From: Flavobacterium urocaniciphilum
GTDB lineage: Bacteria; Bacteroidota; Bacteroidia; Flavobacteriales; Flavobacteriaceae
Assembly (NCBI RefSeq): GCF_900110615.1
Contig: NZ_FOEI01000004.1
Location: forward strand, 211,621 to 275,620
Length of the DNA: 64,000 bases
Direction of reading: 5' to 3'
The first letter of the stretch is position 1. Each line of letters begins with the position of its first letter. Position numbers and translations under genes: made by a program. The notes beneath the pieces were generated by a model. The model had not been told where the DNA came from. It saw only the letters and a list, made by a program, of their open reading frames with translations, and ran no database searches. Positions 25,395-35,000 of this stretch are shown here, piece after piece.

Positions 25395-26426
25395 TTAGAA
25401 TACAATTTTTTCCATGAAATTATGTAGGACAATTGGTACAGGTAACTCCTTAACCTCTTGCAAAGTATAAACATTCTCAACTAAAACCTGTTTCGTTTTC
25501 ACAAAATAAAATTTAATATTTAATTGTTGATGCGAAAGTTTATGTACTACATCGAAGTTATTATAATGATAAAAGTCTTCAATTGAGAAATCTTGTGAAA
25601 CGCTTTTTAAAACCTCTTTTTCAGTTATTTCGTTCTCCGATTCTATACAATAAAACTCGTATAAATTTTTCCAAATTCCAGTACCCGTTCTTTTTTGCAA
25701 AAGGTAATTTCCAATTGAATCTTGGACTATTATATAATTCAAATATCTTTTTCTAACTTCAACCTTTTTAAGTTTTACAGGAAGTTCTGCAACCAAATTT
25801 AATTTATAGGCTTCACAACTAGTATTTAAAACACAACTTTCACAATTCGGATTTTTAGGCACACATTGTAAAGCACCAAACTCCATTATCGCTTGATTAT
25901 GTATGTTGGGATTCTTTTCAGACAACACATTTTGTGCTAATTCTTGAAAATATTTTTTGGAAGTATTTTGTGAAATATCGTAATTAACACTAAACACTCT
26001 TGCTAAAACTCTAAATACATTCCCATCTACTACTGCAACAGGTTCATTAGAAGAAAATGACGCAATTGCTGCTGCTGTATAGGTTCCAATACCTTTCAAT
26101 TGTATCAATTCAGCATATGTATTAGGAAAAATACCATTATATTGTTCAACCACAATTTTAGCGGTAAAATGTAAATTTCTAGCTCTAGAATAGTACCCTA
26201 ATCCTTGCCAAAGCTTTAAAACTTCTTGTTCAGATGCATTTGCAAGATCAAAAACTGTTGGAAAAGCATTGATGAAATTTAAATAATATGGCAATCCTTG
26301 GTTGACTCTTGTTTGTTGTAAAATAATTTCAGAAAGCCAAATTTTGTAAGCATCATTGGTGTTTCGCCACGGTAAATCCCTGAAATTTTGTTGGTACCAA
26401 TTGATAATTTTAGTTGAAAAATTCAT
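25395..26426 (-). CDS. mutY: A/G-specific adenine glycosylase
   Basis: 343 residues. Removes adenine mispaired with 8-oxoguanine. Catalytic residues are Glu33 (LSEIILQQTRV) and Asp134 (VAVVDGNVFRV), the helix-hairpin-helix is LKGIGTYTAAAIASF, and the [4Fe-4S] ligands Cys188, Cys195, Cys198 and Cys204 have the exact Cx6Cx2Cx5C spacing. The C-terminal part from about 225 is the NUDIX-like domain that recognises 8-oxoG. It is divergent from the HU gene and first in a mutY-ssb unit. Confidence 0.97.
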   Translation of the reverse strand: MNFSTKIINWYQQNFRDLPWRNTNDAYKIWLSEIILQQTRVNQGLPYYLNFINAFPTVFDLANASEQEVLKLWQGLGYYSRARNLHFTAKIVVEQYNGIFPNTYAELIQLKGIGTYTAAAIASFSSNEPVAVVDGNVFRVLARVFSVNYDISQNTSKKYFQELAQNVLSEKNPNIHNQAIMEFGALQCVPKNPNCESCVLNTSCEAYKLNLVAELPVKLKKVEVRKRYLNYIIVQDSIGNYLLQKRTGTGIWKNLYEFYCIESENEITEKEVLKSVSQDFSIEDFYHYNNFDVVHKLSHQQLNIKFYFVKTKQVLVENVYTLQEVKELPVPIVLHNFMEKIVF

Positions 26427-26443
26427 ATAAAAATCTAAGGTTA

Positions 26444-26451
26444 CAAAAATA
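26444..26451 (-). promoter_or_regulatory. -7 element of mutY
   Basis: Minus strand reads TATTTTTG (TAnnTTTG), 17 bases before the mutY ATG and back to back with the HU promoter. Confidence 0.55.
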
Positions 26452-26485
26452 AATCATTTATATGGTTAAATTTTAGTTCATTAAG

Positions 26486-26518
26486 TTTGAATTTGTATTT
26501 TTTTAATTCATATATTTG
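26486..26518 (+). promoter_or_regulatory. Promoter of the HU gene
   Basis: TTTG at 26486-26489, a 21-base spacer, then TATATTTG at 26511-26518. The ATG follows 40 bases later. Confidence 0.7.
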
Positions 26519-26558
26519 CACACTCAAAAAAATTCATACAATTTAATACGAAAAGAAA

Positions 26559-26852
26559 ATGACGAAAGCAGACATCGTAGCGAAAATTTCAGAAAGATTA
26601 GGCCTAGAAAAAGGTGACGTTCAAGCTACTGTAGAATCATTCATGGAAGAAGTAAAAAATTCTTTAGAAACTGGAGACAATGTTTATTTAAGAGGTTTTG
26701 GAAGTTTTATCGTTAAAACTAGAGCTGAAAAAACAGGAAGAAACATCTCTAAGAATACAACTATCAAAATTCCTGCTCACAACATTCCAGCTTTTAAACC
26801 AGCTAAAGTATTCGTAGAAAGCGTAAAAGAAAAGACAGAAGTAACTGTATAA
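26559..26852 (+). CDS. HU/IHF family DNA-binding protein
   Basis: 97 residues. Small nucleoid protein: helical dimerisation part MTKADIVAKISERLGLEKGDVQATVESFMEEVKNSL, then GDNVYLRGFGSFIVKTRAEKTGRNI and the DNA-bending arm ending IPAHNIPAFKPAKVF. The IPA.....FK arm tip is typical. The last residues VKEKTEVTV are a short extension. In gliding-gene work on Flavobacterium the homologue next to mutY has been called himA; HU or IHF-like cannot be told apart here. The 30-residue basic gene follows after 29 bases. Confidence 0.94.
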   Translation: MTKADIVAKISERLGLEKGDVQATVESFMEEVKNSLETGDNVYLRGFGSFIVKTRAEKTGRNISKNTTIKIPAHNIPAFKPAKVFVESVKEKTEVTV

Positions 26853-26881
26853 TATTATTTATTAATTAAAAACTACACATT

Positions 26882-26974
26882 ATGCCAAGTGGTAAAAAAA
26901 GAAAAAGACATAAGGTAGCGACGCACAAACGTAAAAAAAGAGCGAGAGCTAACCGTCACAAAAAGAAAAAGTAG
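26882..26974 (+). CDS. 30-residue highly basic protein, COX24/AURKAIP1 (mS38)-like
   Basis: An ATG-to-TAG frame of 30 codons: MPSGKKRKRHKVATHKRKKR, then ARANRHKKKK. More than half the residues are Lys, Arg or His. The KRxxHKxxTHKRKKRxRxNRHKKK pattern matches the short C-terminal domain of mitochondrial ribosomal protein mS38 (COX24/AURKAIP1), and near-identical ORFs are common beside HU in Bacteroidota. It is therefore probably a ribosome-associated protein bound to rRNA. Shares a transcript with HU; a hairpin overlaps its stop codon. Confidence 0.85.
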   Translation: MPSGKKRKRHKVATHKRKKRARANRHKKKK

Positions 26975-26994
26975 TCTAAAAACTACTTTTCTTT
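26966..26994 (+). terminator. Terminator-like hairpin at the end of the 30-residue gene
   Basis: AAAAGTAG pairs with CTACTTTT, loop of eight, followed by CTTTG, so the U-tract is broken. The TAG stop codon is inside the 5' arm. Confidence 0.5.
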
Positions 26995-27176
26995 GTTTAG
27001 AAAAGAATTAAAGTTCATTGAATTCTGAATTTTAATATACTATTGATTTGTCAATTTTATACTAAAATTCTACCGGGTATTTTACCTAAATTGTTTAATC
27101 CATCCTAGCAATAAGTTGATAGTTTATTGATTTTTATCAATGAATTACAAAAATGTTCGGATATAAAAGATACAGC

Positions 27177-28724
27177 ATGAACAAAGAATTAATCATTAGA
27201 TCTGGTTCTGATGCGGTAGATTTTGCCTTATTAAAAGATGGAAAACTAATTGAATTACACAAAGAAAAAGACGCTGGCGATAATCAGCAATTTCAGGTTG
27301 GAGATATTTTTATTGCAAAAATTAGAAAACCTGTTGCCGGATTAAATGCAGCATTTGTACACTTAGGTTATGAAAAAGATGCTTTTTTGCATTACCATGA
27401 CTTGGGTCCAAACTTAGGTTCTTTGATTAAATTCATTAAACTTGTAAGCGCAGGTAAAATAAAAGATTATTCACTCAAAAATTTCCCTTTTGAGCCTGAA
27501 ATCAATAAAGACGGTACTATCATGGATGTGTTAAGTGCCAATCAATCGATTTTAGTTCAAATAGTTAAAGAACCGATCTCAACCAAAGGACCAAGAATTA
27601 GTTCTGAGATTTCTTTAGCGGGTAGATATGTTGTATTAGTTCCGTTTTCGGATCGTGTTTCTATTTCACAAAAAATTGGAGATAGAGCAGAAAAAGACCG
27701 ATTAAAAAAACTATTACAATCTATTAAACCAAAGGGATTTGGGGTTATTGTAAGAACAGTAGCCGAAGGCAAAAAAGCAGCCGAAATTGAAAAAGATCTT
27801 GAAAACTTATTAGACCGTTGGTCTGGCATGTGCAAAAGATTACAAACTGCTCATCATCCTTCAAAAGTATTAGGAGAACTTACTAAGTCTTCTTCTATGC
27901 TTAGAGATATATTTAACGATACTTTTACAAGTATTCAAGTAGATGATGAAAATTTGTTTTTACAAACGAAGGAGTATTTGCAAGAAATAGCTCCGGATAA
28001 AGTGTCTATCGTAAAACACTATCAGTCGAAAGAACTGCCACTTTTTGAGAAATATCATATAGAAAGACAAATTAAGACCTCTTTTGGAAAAACAGTTTCT
28101 ATGAGTAAAGGTGCTTATTTGATTATTGAACACACAGAAGCATTACACGTAATTGACGTAAACTCTGGTAACCGATCAAACAAAGCCTTAAACCAAGAAG
28201 ATACTGCTTTAGAAGTAAACATGATTGCAGCAGCAGAAATTGCGCGTCAATTACGTCTAAGAGATATGGGAGGAATTATTGTAGTCGATTTTATTGATAT
28301 GCAAAATCCAGACAATAGAAAAGTATTGTTTGATTTCTTAAAAGAAGAAATGAGTGACGACAAGGCCAAGCATAAAATCTTGCCTCCTAGTAAATTTGGA
28401 TTGGTTCAAATTACTAGACAAAGAGTTAGACCTGAAGTTAATATTGAAACAAGCGAAGAGAATCCGAACGAAAACGGACAAATTGAAGCGCCAATTTTAA
28501 TTATTGACAAAATAACGTCTAAACTAGAAAGCATTATAAAAGACCACAAAAAAGTTGTACTTAACGCACATCCATTTGTGGCAGCATACCTTACTAAAGG
28601 TTTTCCATCCTTACGTTCAAAATGGTTTTTTGAACATAAGAAATGGGTGAAAATTATACCACGTGACGCTTACACGTACTTAGAATATCATTTCTTCGAT
28701 CAAGAAGGAAAAGAAATTTTATAA
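27177..28724 (+). CDS. rng: Ribonuclease G (Rne/Rng family)
   Basis: 515 residues from MNKELIIRSGSDAVDFALLKDGKL; an in-frame ATG eight codons upstream is less likely. An embedded S1 domain (about 35-120: GDIFIAKIRKPVAGLNAAFVHLGYEKDAFLHYHDL) interrupts the RNase H-like part. The metal-binding aspartates are in LHVIDVNSGN and IIVVDFIDM, about 40 residues apart as in E. coli. The zinc-link CPxCxGxG expected after TRQRVRPE is absent: the same place reads ETSEENPNENGQIEAP. Endonuclease that matures rRNA and degrades mRNA. Confidence 0.95.
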   Translation: MNKELIIRSGSDAVDFALLKDGKLIELHKEKDAGDNQQFQVGDIFIAKIRKPVAGLNAAFVHLGYEKDAFLHYHDLGPNLGSLIKFIKLVSAGKIKDYSLKNFPFEPEINKDGTIMDVLSANQSILVQIVKEPISTKGPRISSEISLAGRYVVLVPFSDRVSISQKIGDRAEKDRLKKLLQSIKPKGFGVIVRTVAEGKKAAEIEKDLENLLDRWSGMCKRLQTAHHPSKVLGELTKSSSMLRDIFNDTFTSIQVDDENLFLQTKEYLQEIAPDKVSIVKHYQSKELPLFEKYHIERQIKTSFGKTVSMSKGAYLIIEHTEALHVIDVNSGNRSNKALNQEDTALEVNMIAAAEIARQLRLRDMGGIIVVDFIDMQNPDNRKVLFDFLKEEMSDDKAKHKILPPSKFGLVQITRQRVRPEVNIETSEENPNENGQIEAPILIIDKITSKLESIIKDHKKVVLNAHPFVAAYLTKGFPSLRSKWFFEHKKWVKIIPRDAYTYLEYHFFDQEGKEIL

Positions 28725-28730
28725 AAAACT

Positions 28731-28764
28731 AAACCGTTCCGAAAATATCGGAACGGTTTTTTTT
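28731..28764. terminator. Bidirectional terminator between rng and pbpC
   Basis: Twelve-base perfect stem (AAACCGTTCCGA with TCGGAACGGTTT), five-base loop, T-run on the right and A-run on the left. Serves both convergent genes. Confidence 0.92.
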
Positions 28765-28779
28765 ATGTAAAAAATTTAA

Positions 28780-31158
28780 TTATTCACTTTCAAATTCAAC
28801 TTTTCGCCTAACTTCATTTCCATTTGAATCTACCACAGTAATAACATGAAATCCGTTAGAAGCAAATACAGGCATTTCATGAAACGTTTTTGTAGCACCT
28901 AAATATTTTTGATCAATATACCAAAACAACTCAGAATTGGAATCTGAAAGCGCTACTTTAAAAATAGCGGCTTGTATTTTACCATTAAAATCTTTAGCTA
29001 AAATTACTTTTGTATTCGCTTTTGGATAGATGAAATCCATAAATTTATCTTGCTGAGCATTTACACAATCTTCCCTAAAAGGAGGCAAATTTAAATAATC
29101 AACATTTTTACTTTTATAATACCATTCCATTACAGGCGGCAATACAAACCACGATTTAGAAACAATATTATCAACCGATTCACAACTACTATTTACTCTA
29201 AAATGCAAAGTCTGATCTAAATGAACAATTTTATGATACGGACAAGTTTTTGTTTTTTTAGCTCTTTTGGCAATGAATTGTTTTTTTGAAGGACAAAATT
29301 CTGTAGCCAAATGTCCCGATTTTTCACAAACCATCACTTCTTCTAAATCTTTATAAGGCTCATCAAACCATTTTGAACGGGGTAATAATTGAAAAACATC
29401 AAACAAAACTGGCGCTGCCGTATCTACTCCCGTCAACAATGGCCTTCCTTCTCCTGTTGCATTACCTACCCAAACTCCAACTACATAATCTTTCGTTACT
29501 CCAACAGCCCAGGCATCTCGACTTCCGAAACTAGTACCCGTTTTCCATGCAATTTCAAGAGAAGAATCATAAAATCGCCAAGCTTCATCACCTTGTGGTC
29601 TATTCACTTCTTTCATTGCATTAAATGTTTGCCAAATTGGTCCTGCACCTAAAATTGTTTTTTGTGTAGATTCTGTTCCGAAATCCAATTTATTATCGAA
29701 TTGATAATTCAATTGGGCCATTTCTTCGTTACGATATTTACCTCGTGATAAAGCAAAATAATTATTGGTTCTAGCCATATAAGCATAAGCCTTTGTTAAA
29801 TCCCACAAATTAGATTCAGCACCACCTAAAATTAATGACAAACCATAATCTGAAGGTTGTCTATTAATATTTCTCAACTTTAATTTTTGCAATTGTTCAT
29901 AAAATTTATTCACTGAATAATCTTGCAACATTAGTACTGAAGGAATATTTAAGGAACGTGCTAATGCTCTACTTGCAGGAACGGCACCATCATAAGTAAG
30001 ATTAAAATTTTGTGGCGTATATCCTGAAATTTGAGTTGGAACATCTGCTACTAATGTTTCTGGCAACAAATCTCCGTCATCTAACATGGATGCGTACAAA
30101 TACGGTTTTAAAATACTACCTGTACTTCTAGGTGCTTCAATAATATCTACATCTTTTTGATGTTGTTTTTCGGTTGGTGTGTTTCCAACATAACTGATAA
30201 TATTGTTCGTTTTCACATCCAGAACAATTACTGCCATATTATAAACCTGATTTTGCTTATAAATCTGATAATATTGATTTACAATTTCATTAGTACGTTG
30301 CTGCAAACTACTTTGAATAGTTGTTTTTACTTTTTCACCACGATGTTCTTTAGCCACTTTTTCAACCAAATGAGGTGCAATTTTTGGCAAATCGAAAGGT
30401 TTTTGCGGCAACGTTTCTTGTAAAGAAAGTTCATAGGTTTCCTTATCTATTACTTTTTCAATAAATAACTTTTTTAGCAGCCTATTTCTTTTTTTAAGTA
30501 ATTTTTCCTGATTCTTACCTGGATATATTAAACTTGGCGCATTTGGTAAAACCGCCAATGTAGCCGTTTCAGCCCAAGATAATTGATGCGGTTGCAATCC
30601 GAAATATTTCCAAGATGCCATTTCAATTCCAACCACATTGCTTCCATAAGGCGCATGTGAAGCATACAATTGCAAAATTTTTTCTTTAGAATGACGAAAT
30701 TCTAAACGTGTCGCTAAAATTATTTCAAATATTTTTTCGAAATAACTACGCTTTTTTCCGTTTCTATGTAAACGAATGACTTGTTGTGTTAGTGTACTTC
30801 CACCACGAACCACGCGACCCGCTTTTCTATTTTCCTGAATCGCATGAACAATGGAAACTGGATTAAATCCGAAATGTTTATAAAAATGTTGGTCTTCAAA
30901 AGCGACGATGCATTTTTTAAATTTATCTGGAATGCTATCATTTTCAGGAAAACGCCATTGTCCGTCAGAAGCTATTTTTGCCCCTAATAATTGCCCTTCT
31001 GCACTTTCTATAACCGTTGAATAACTAGTATCAAACAATTGAAAAGGCAACGAAAAATAATACAAAACCAACAAAATAAAGCAAACAATAGATTTCTTTT
31101 TATGGTGTAGAATTTTCTGTTTGACTTTTGAATATAAGGCTAAAAATTTCGTTTTCAT
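28780..31158 (-). CDS. pbpC: Penicillin-binding protein 1C
   Basis: 792 residues. A membrane anchor (about 24-40), then the glycosyltransferase domain GT51 with FEDQHFYKHFG (catalytic Glu88), RGGSTLTQQVIRL and LYASHAPYGSNVVGIEMASWKYFG. The transpeptidase domain has the Ser-x-x-Lys box in RSTGSILKPYLYA and KTGTSFGSRDAWAVG. The C-terminal third is the BiPBP_C-like cap with paired cysteines. Makes peptidoglycan at the inner membrane. The next genes upstream encode a lipoprotein and an alpha-2-macroglobulin, the partner PBP1C has in many Gram-negative bacteria. Confidence 0.96.
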   Translation of the reverse strand: MKTKFLALYSKVKQKILHHKKKSIVCFILLVLYYFSLPFQLFDTSYSTVIESAEGQLLGAKIASDGQWRFPENDSIPDKFKKCIVAFEDQHFYKHFGFNPVSIVHAIQENRKAGRVVRGGSTLTQQVIRLHRNGKKRSYFEKIFEIILATRLEFRHSKEKILQLYASHAPYGSNVVGIEMASWKYFGLQPHQLSWAETATLAVLPNAPSLIYPGKNQEKLLKKRNRLLKKLFIEKVIDKETYELSLQETLPQKPFDLPKIAPHLVEKVAKEHRGEKVKTTIQSSLQQRTNEIVNQYYQIYKQNQVYNMAVIVLDVKTNNIISYVGNTPTEKQHQKDVDIIEAPRSTGSILKPYLYASMLDDGDLLPETLVADVPTQISGYTPQNFNLTYDGAVPASRALARSLNIPSVLMLQDYSVNKFYEQLQKLKLRNINRQPSDYGLSLILGGAESNLWDLTKAYAYMARTNNYFALSRGKYRNEEMAQLNYQFDNKLDFGTESTQKTILGAGPIWQTFNAMKEVNRPQGDEAWRFYDSSLEIAWKTGTSFGSRDAWAVGVTKDYVVGVWVGNATGEGRPLLTGVDTAAPVLFDVFQLLPRSKWFDEPYKDLEEVMVCEKSGHLATEFCPSKKQFIAKRAKKTKTCPYHKIVHLDQTLHFRVNSSCESVDNIVSKSWFVLPPVMEWYYKSKNVDYLNLPPFREDCVNAQQDKFMDFIYPKANTKVILAKDFNGKIQAAIFKVALSDSNSELFWYIDQKYLGATKTFHEMPVFASNGFHVITVVDSNGNEVRRKVEFESE

Positions 31159-32034
31159 TTAGTTGTTTTCAAAAAATTTATCATAAAACTCATTTAACTT
31201 TTTGCCTCTATAATTCTTTTTAAATTTCAATTCTAACGAATCTTTATCCAAATTCAAATTTTCAGAATATTTGATGTATTGTGCATGATGTTTCATATCG
31301 GCGATTTTCAAACTTACCTCAACTTCTTTATATGGAATCAATTTATGGTTTTTCCAATAATAGATTGTTTGAGAAAACGGCATGTACCAACTTCCTTCAT
31401 AAACCACTTCAATTCTGGATTCTTTAGGTTTAAACTCATATATACTTGAAAAAAAATAACCACCATTGTAAAATTTATTTTCAGCTTTACTAAATCCAAA
31501 AAAATAATTATAACAATTTCCATTCATATTAAAATGACCTATAGATTGAATTTCAGAAATTCCATCATTGTTTAAATCTACAGATTGAAAATAAACAACA
31601 TTATCAACTTCCGAAGAATGTAGGTACTTCCATTTTTTATTTTGAAGCATATAAAAATCAATTTTAGCTTGCTCTTCTGAATAAACATTTGGGCAAACAA
31701 TTGCATAAATATCACCCTCTTTTTCTAATCTTGTAAAAGCAACTACTTGACCATTATACAACTCATATTCACCAACAGGACTAATAGCATTATATATTGA
31801 ATCTGAAGTAAGTTCTTTATCAATGTCAATATTTGCTTGTAAAACACTATCTATATTAATGGGCTTTTCTTCTGTTTCTTCCACAATTTCTCCTTTTTCA
31901 ACTGTAACTGAATCTACGAAAGAAACAGTTACAGTATCAACCACATCAATACTTGAATCAATATATTGGTTTTTTGGTTTACATGAAACAATTACAAACA
32001 ATACACTAGCTATAATAGCTATGAAATTTTCCAT
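31159..32034 (-). CDS. Lipoprotein of unknown function in the macroglobulin-PBP1C operon
   Basis: 291 residues. Signal and lipobox MENFIAIIASVLFVIVSC (Cys18). A low-complexity Val/Asp/Glu/Thr linker follows (about 25-75), then a beta-rich body. VDLNNDGISEIQSIG is a calcium-loop-like DxNxDGxxE motif of the FG-GAP/VCBS kind. No named family recognised. Four bases separate it from the macroglobulin stop-start region and none from pbpC (its stop begins one base after the pbpC start). This packing implies coupled expression and perhaps a role in the same envelope process. Confidence 0.75.
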   Translation of the reverse strand: MENFIAIIASVLFVIVSCKPKNQYIDSSIDVVDTVTVSFVDSVTVEKGEIVEETEEKPINIDSVLQANIDIDKELTSDSIYNAISPVGEYELYNGQVVAFTRLEKEGDIYAIVCPNVYSEEQAKIDFYMLQNKKWKYLHSSEVDNVVYFQSVDLNNDGISEIQSIGHFNMNGNCYNYFFGFSKAENKFYNGGYFFSSIYEFKPKESRIEVVYEGSWYMPFSQTIYYWKNHKLIPYKEVEVSLKIADMKHHAQYIKYSENLNLDKDSLELKFKKNYRGKKLNEFYDKFFENN

Positions 32035-32038
32035 GTGA

Positions 32039-35000
32039 TTACTTAATAATTGTTACCCATTGTCCTTTTGTTCTTACTATGTAATTGTTATCATACATAG
32101 CTTCGCACTGTATTCCTGGTAAATAGTATTGACCTAAATAACTGGTGTTCATCAACACTCTAAATGTTCGAGATTCTCCCACTCGTAAAGAGAAATAAAA
32201 CTGAGTTCTATCGTCACGAATGTCAATATAATCGGCTACGTTTTTACCAAATGAACCAAAATCGGTATGACGAGAATTCATAATTTCAAAACCAGATGGC
32301 ACAATTTGTGATAAGGCGATGTTGTCCATACTTTCTGTTCCTTGGTTAGAAATAGTGATTTCAGCTACAACTTCTGTTCCTTGTTTTATTTTAGAAACAG
32401 CTAAAATTGCTCCAGCTTTAGTAGTGAATTTCACAGTCGCATTTAAGTTTTTCCCCATTACTTTCTCTTTACCAACAGGTAAAATTCCACTATTTAAAAC
32501 TCGAACATAAATTGGTGCTTTACTATTATTTTTTATAGTTGTTGCATAATTTCCTGCTTTCACATCAAGTTTTCTATCGATAAAAGATTTTGTACTGGTT
32601 ACCACATTTGATTTTCCACCAAATGAATACGTTGCATTTATTCCAGCCCCTTTGTTTTTAATGGCGAATTTTGAAATCGCATATAAACAATAAGCAGTAG
32701 ATTGTGTGCTCATATATTTATTAGAAGATAAATCTTTGGCTACTTTGATTGCTTGTTTGAAAGCTTCCGATTTATTATCTAACAACACATATGTTTCTAA
32801 CAACATTGCTTTATTTCTTTGTTCTGAACCGTAATAACAACTAAACATATCCGCATTTAATTGCGCTGAAACGCCTTTTATTAAATTCATAGCCGCATTT
32901 TTCTGACCCGCTAAAGCATACGTTGCCGCTAAACGATACTTAGTTTCGTTAGAAATTGAAGCTGTTTCTCTTAATCTGTTCATAGATGCCATATCTACAT
33001 TTCCAGATAAAGCTAAAGTATATAAACGATAAGCTTGAGCGAAATCATTTTTCTGTGTTGCATCAAATCGCCATCTTTTTGCTTCAGATTGTTGATAATT
33101 TACCCATTTTTGTTTGAACGAAACAGGCAAAATATATCCTTTTTTCTCAGCTTCAAACATAAAATGTCCTGCATAAGAAGTACCCCAATCGTCTGCACTT
33201 CCGTTACCTTGCCAATACGACAATCCGCCAGAACTAATTTGAAAATTGCCTAACTTAATAATCGCTGCATTGATATTGTTTTGAATTTGTGCTTTTCGAT
33301 TCGCATCTATATCTACAATATCAGACAAATACAATTGTGGAAATGCTGCTGAAGTAGTTTGTTCTACGCAACCATGTGGATATTGTATAAGATAACTTAG
33401 TCTTCCATTAAAATCTACAGATGGGAAAGATGAAATTTCCAATCTTGATTTATTCGAACCATACACACCAAAAGTATCCCATTTTAATGTTTTAGAGCCA
33501 TTAGCAGGAATTACTATTTCCACAAAATCTTGCGAAACTGGATTTGGATTTACTACATCCACCTCAACAGTATAAATTGATTTCTCTTTTCCAGAAGTTG
33601 ATATAAAATTTAGTTTAGCAATTCCTGAAAAATCGGCAACAGCCACATCAAAATACACCACTTTTTCATCTGGATTTTCAAAAGTAACTTGTTGTGTTTT
33701 ATTCCCAATAACAGAAATTCCATTTGACGCAACTAATTGAACCGAAACATTTTTTATATATTTTTCTGTTGCAAAAATGGTAACTGGCACAGTGATTCTT
33801 TCTTTTGAAGAAATTTTTCTAGGAAATGAAACAAGTGTCATTAATGGCTTTTTTACTAAACATGTTTGTTCCACACTTCCGTAAGCGCTTTCATTTGCAT
33901 TTCCAGCCACCACCATTGCTCGAACCGACCCAATATAATTTGGCAATTTTATTGTGTGTGTTTTAGTTTGACCTTTTTCCAATTTAAATGGACCTAAATG
34001 AATCACAACAGGTTTAAATCTATTTGCTTTTTTGGCTTTACCTCCGCCTAAATCTTGATCTCCACCAATACTAAATATCTGATTTATTTTTCCACCATAC
34101 GCCCCAATTACATCATCATAAATATCCCAAGTTTTTACACCAAGTGCTTGTCGAGAATAAAATTTATCCCAAGCATTAGGAGTTTTGAAATTAGTTAAAT
34201 CTAACAATCCATCATCCACAATTGCTATGGTATAAGTCATTTCTTTACCGTTTTTCTCACTTACTTTTAAAGTCGTTTTTTGCTCTGGCTTTAAAACCGC
34301 AGGTAATACAATTTGCGGATGTAAAACTGTATTTTTATCTATAACTTCAATAGGAATAATTCCATACATACGTATTGGCGTATCATTTAAAGTTGAAGCA
34401 TGTGGTTTTAGCAATGTAATATGTATATATACATTTGGCGCCATTTCTTTAGTAGCCTCAATAGAAAATTTAGTTTCTCCTTTTTTAGATTCAATCCATT
34501 TAGTTTGAATTACTTTCGTTCCATTTTCAATTGACACAAATGCTCTACCGCCTTCACTTGAAGGAAATGAAACATCAATTTCATCACCAACTTCATATTT
34601 ATCTTTATCTGTTGCAAAAACTAACATATTTGCAGCTGAAGAATCACCTTTTTTCGTTTTTCCAGACCAAACTGGCCAATCTATTATTGTGGTTAAACTC
34701 GTTGCGTGTCCGTCGTTATGATCAATAACACGAATTAAATAACGACCCCAATCATTTTCCGGAACGCTAAAAGCTACGCTTCCTTTTCCTGAAGCGTTTG
34801 TACTTATTAAGTATCTTTTGTATGGCATTGTAACTTCAGAAGATGTATAACTAGACAAATCATTATCAGATGAATTCCACCACCATTTCCATTCAACCTT
34901 AAAAACATGTACTTCTAAATTAGAAACCGCTTTTGGTTCGCCTTTTTCTCCAACAGTAACAATGTCAAATTTATTTACCACATCTGTTTCTAGAGTTCCA

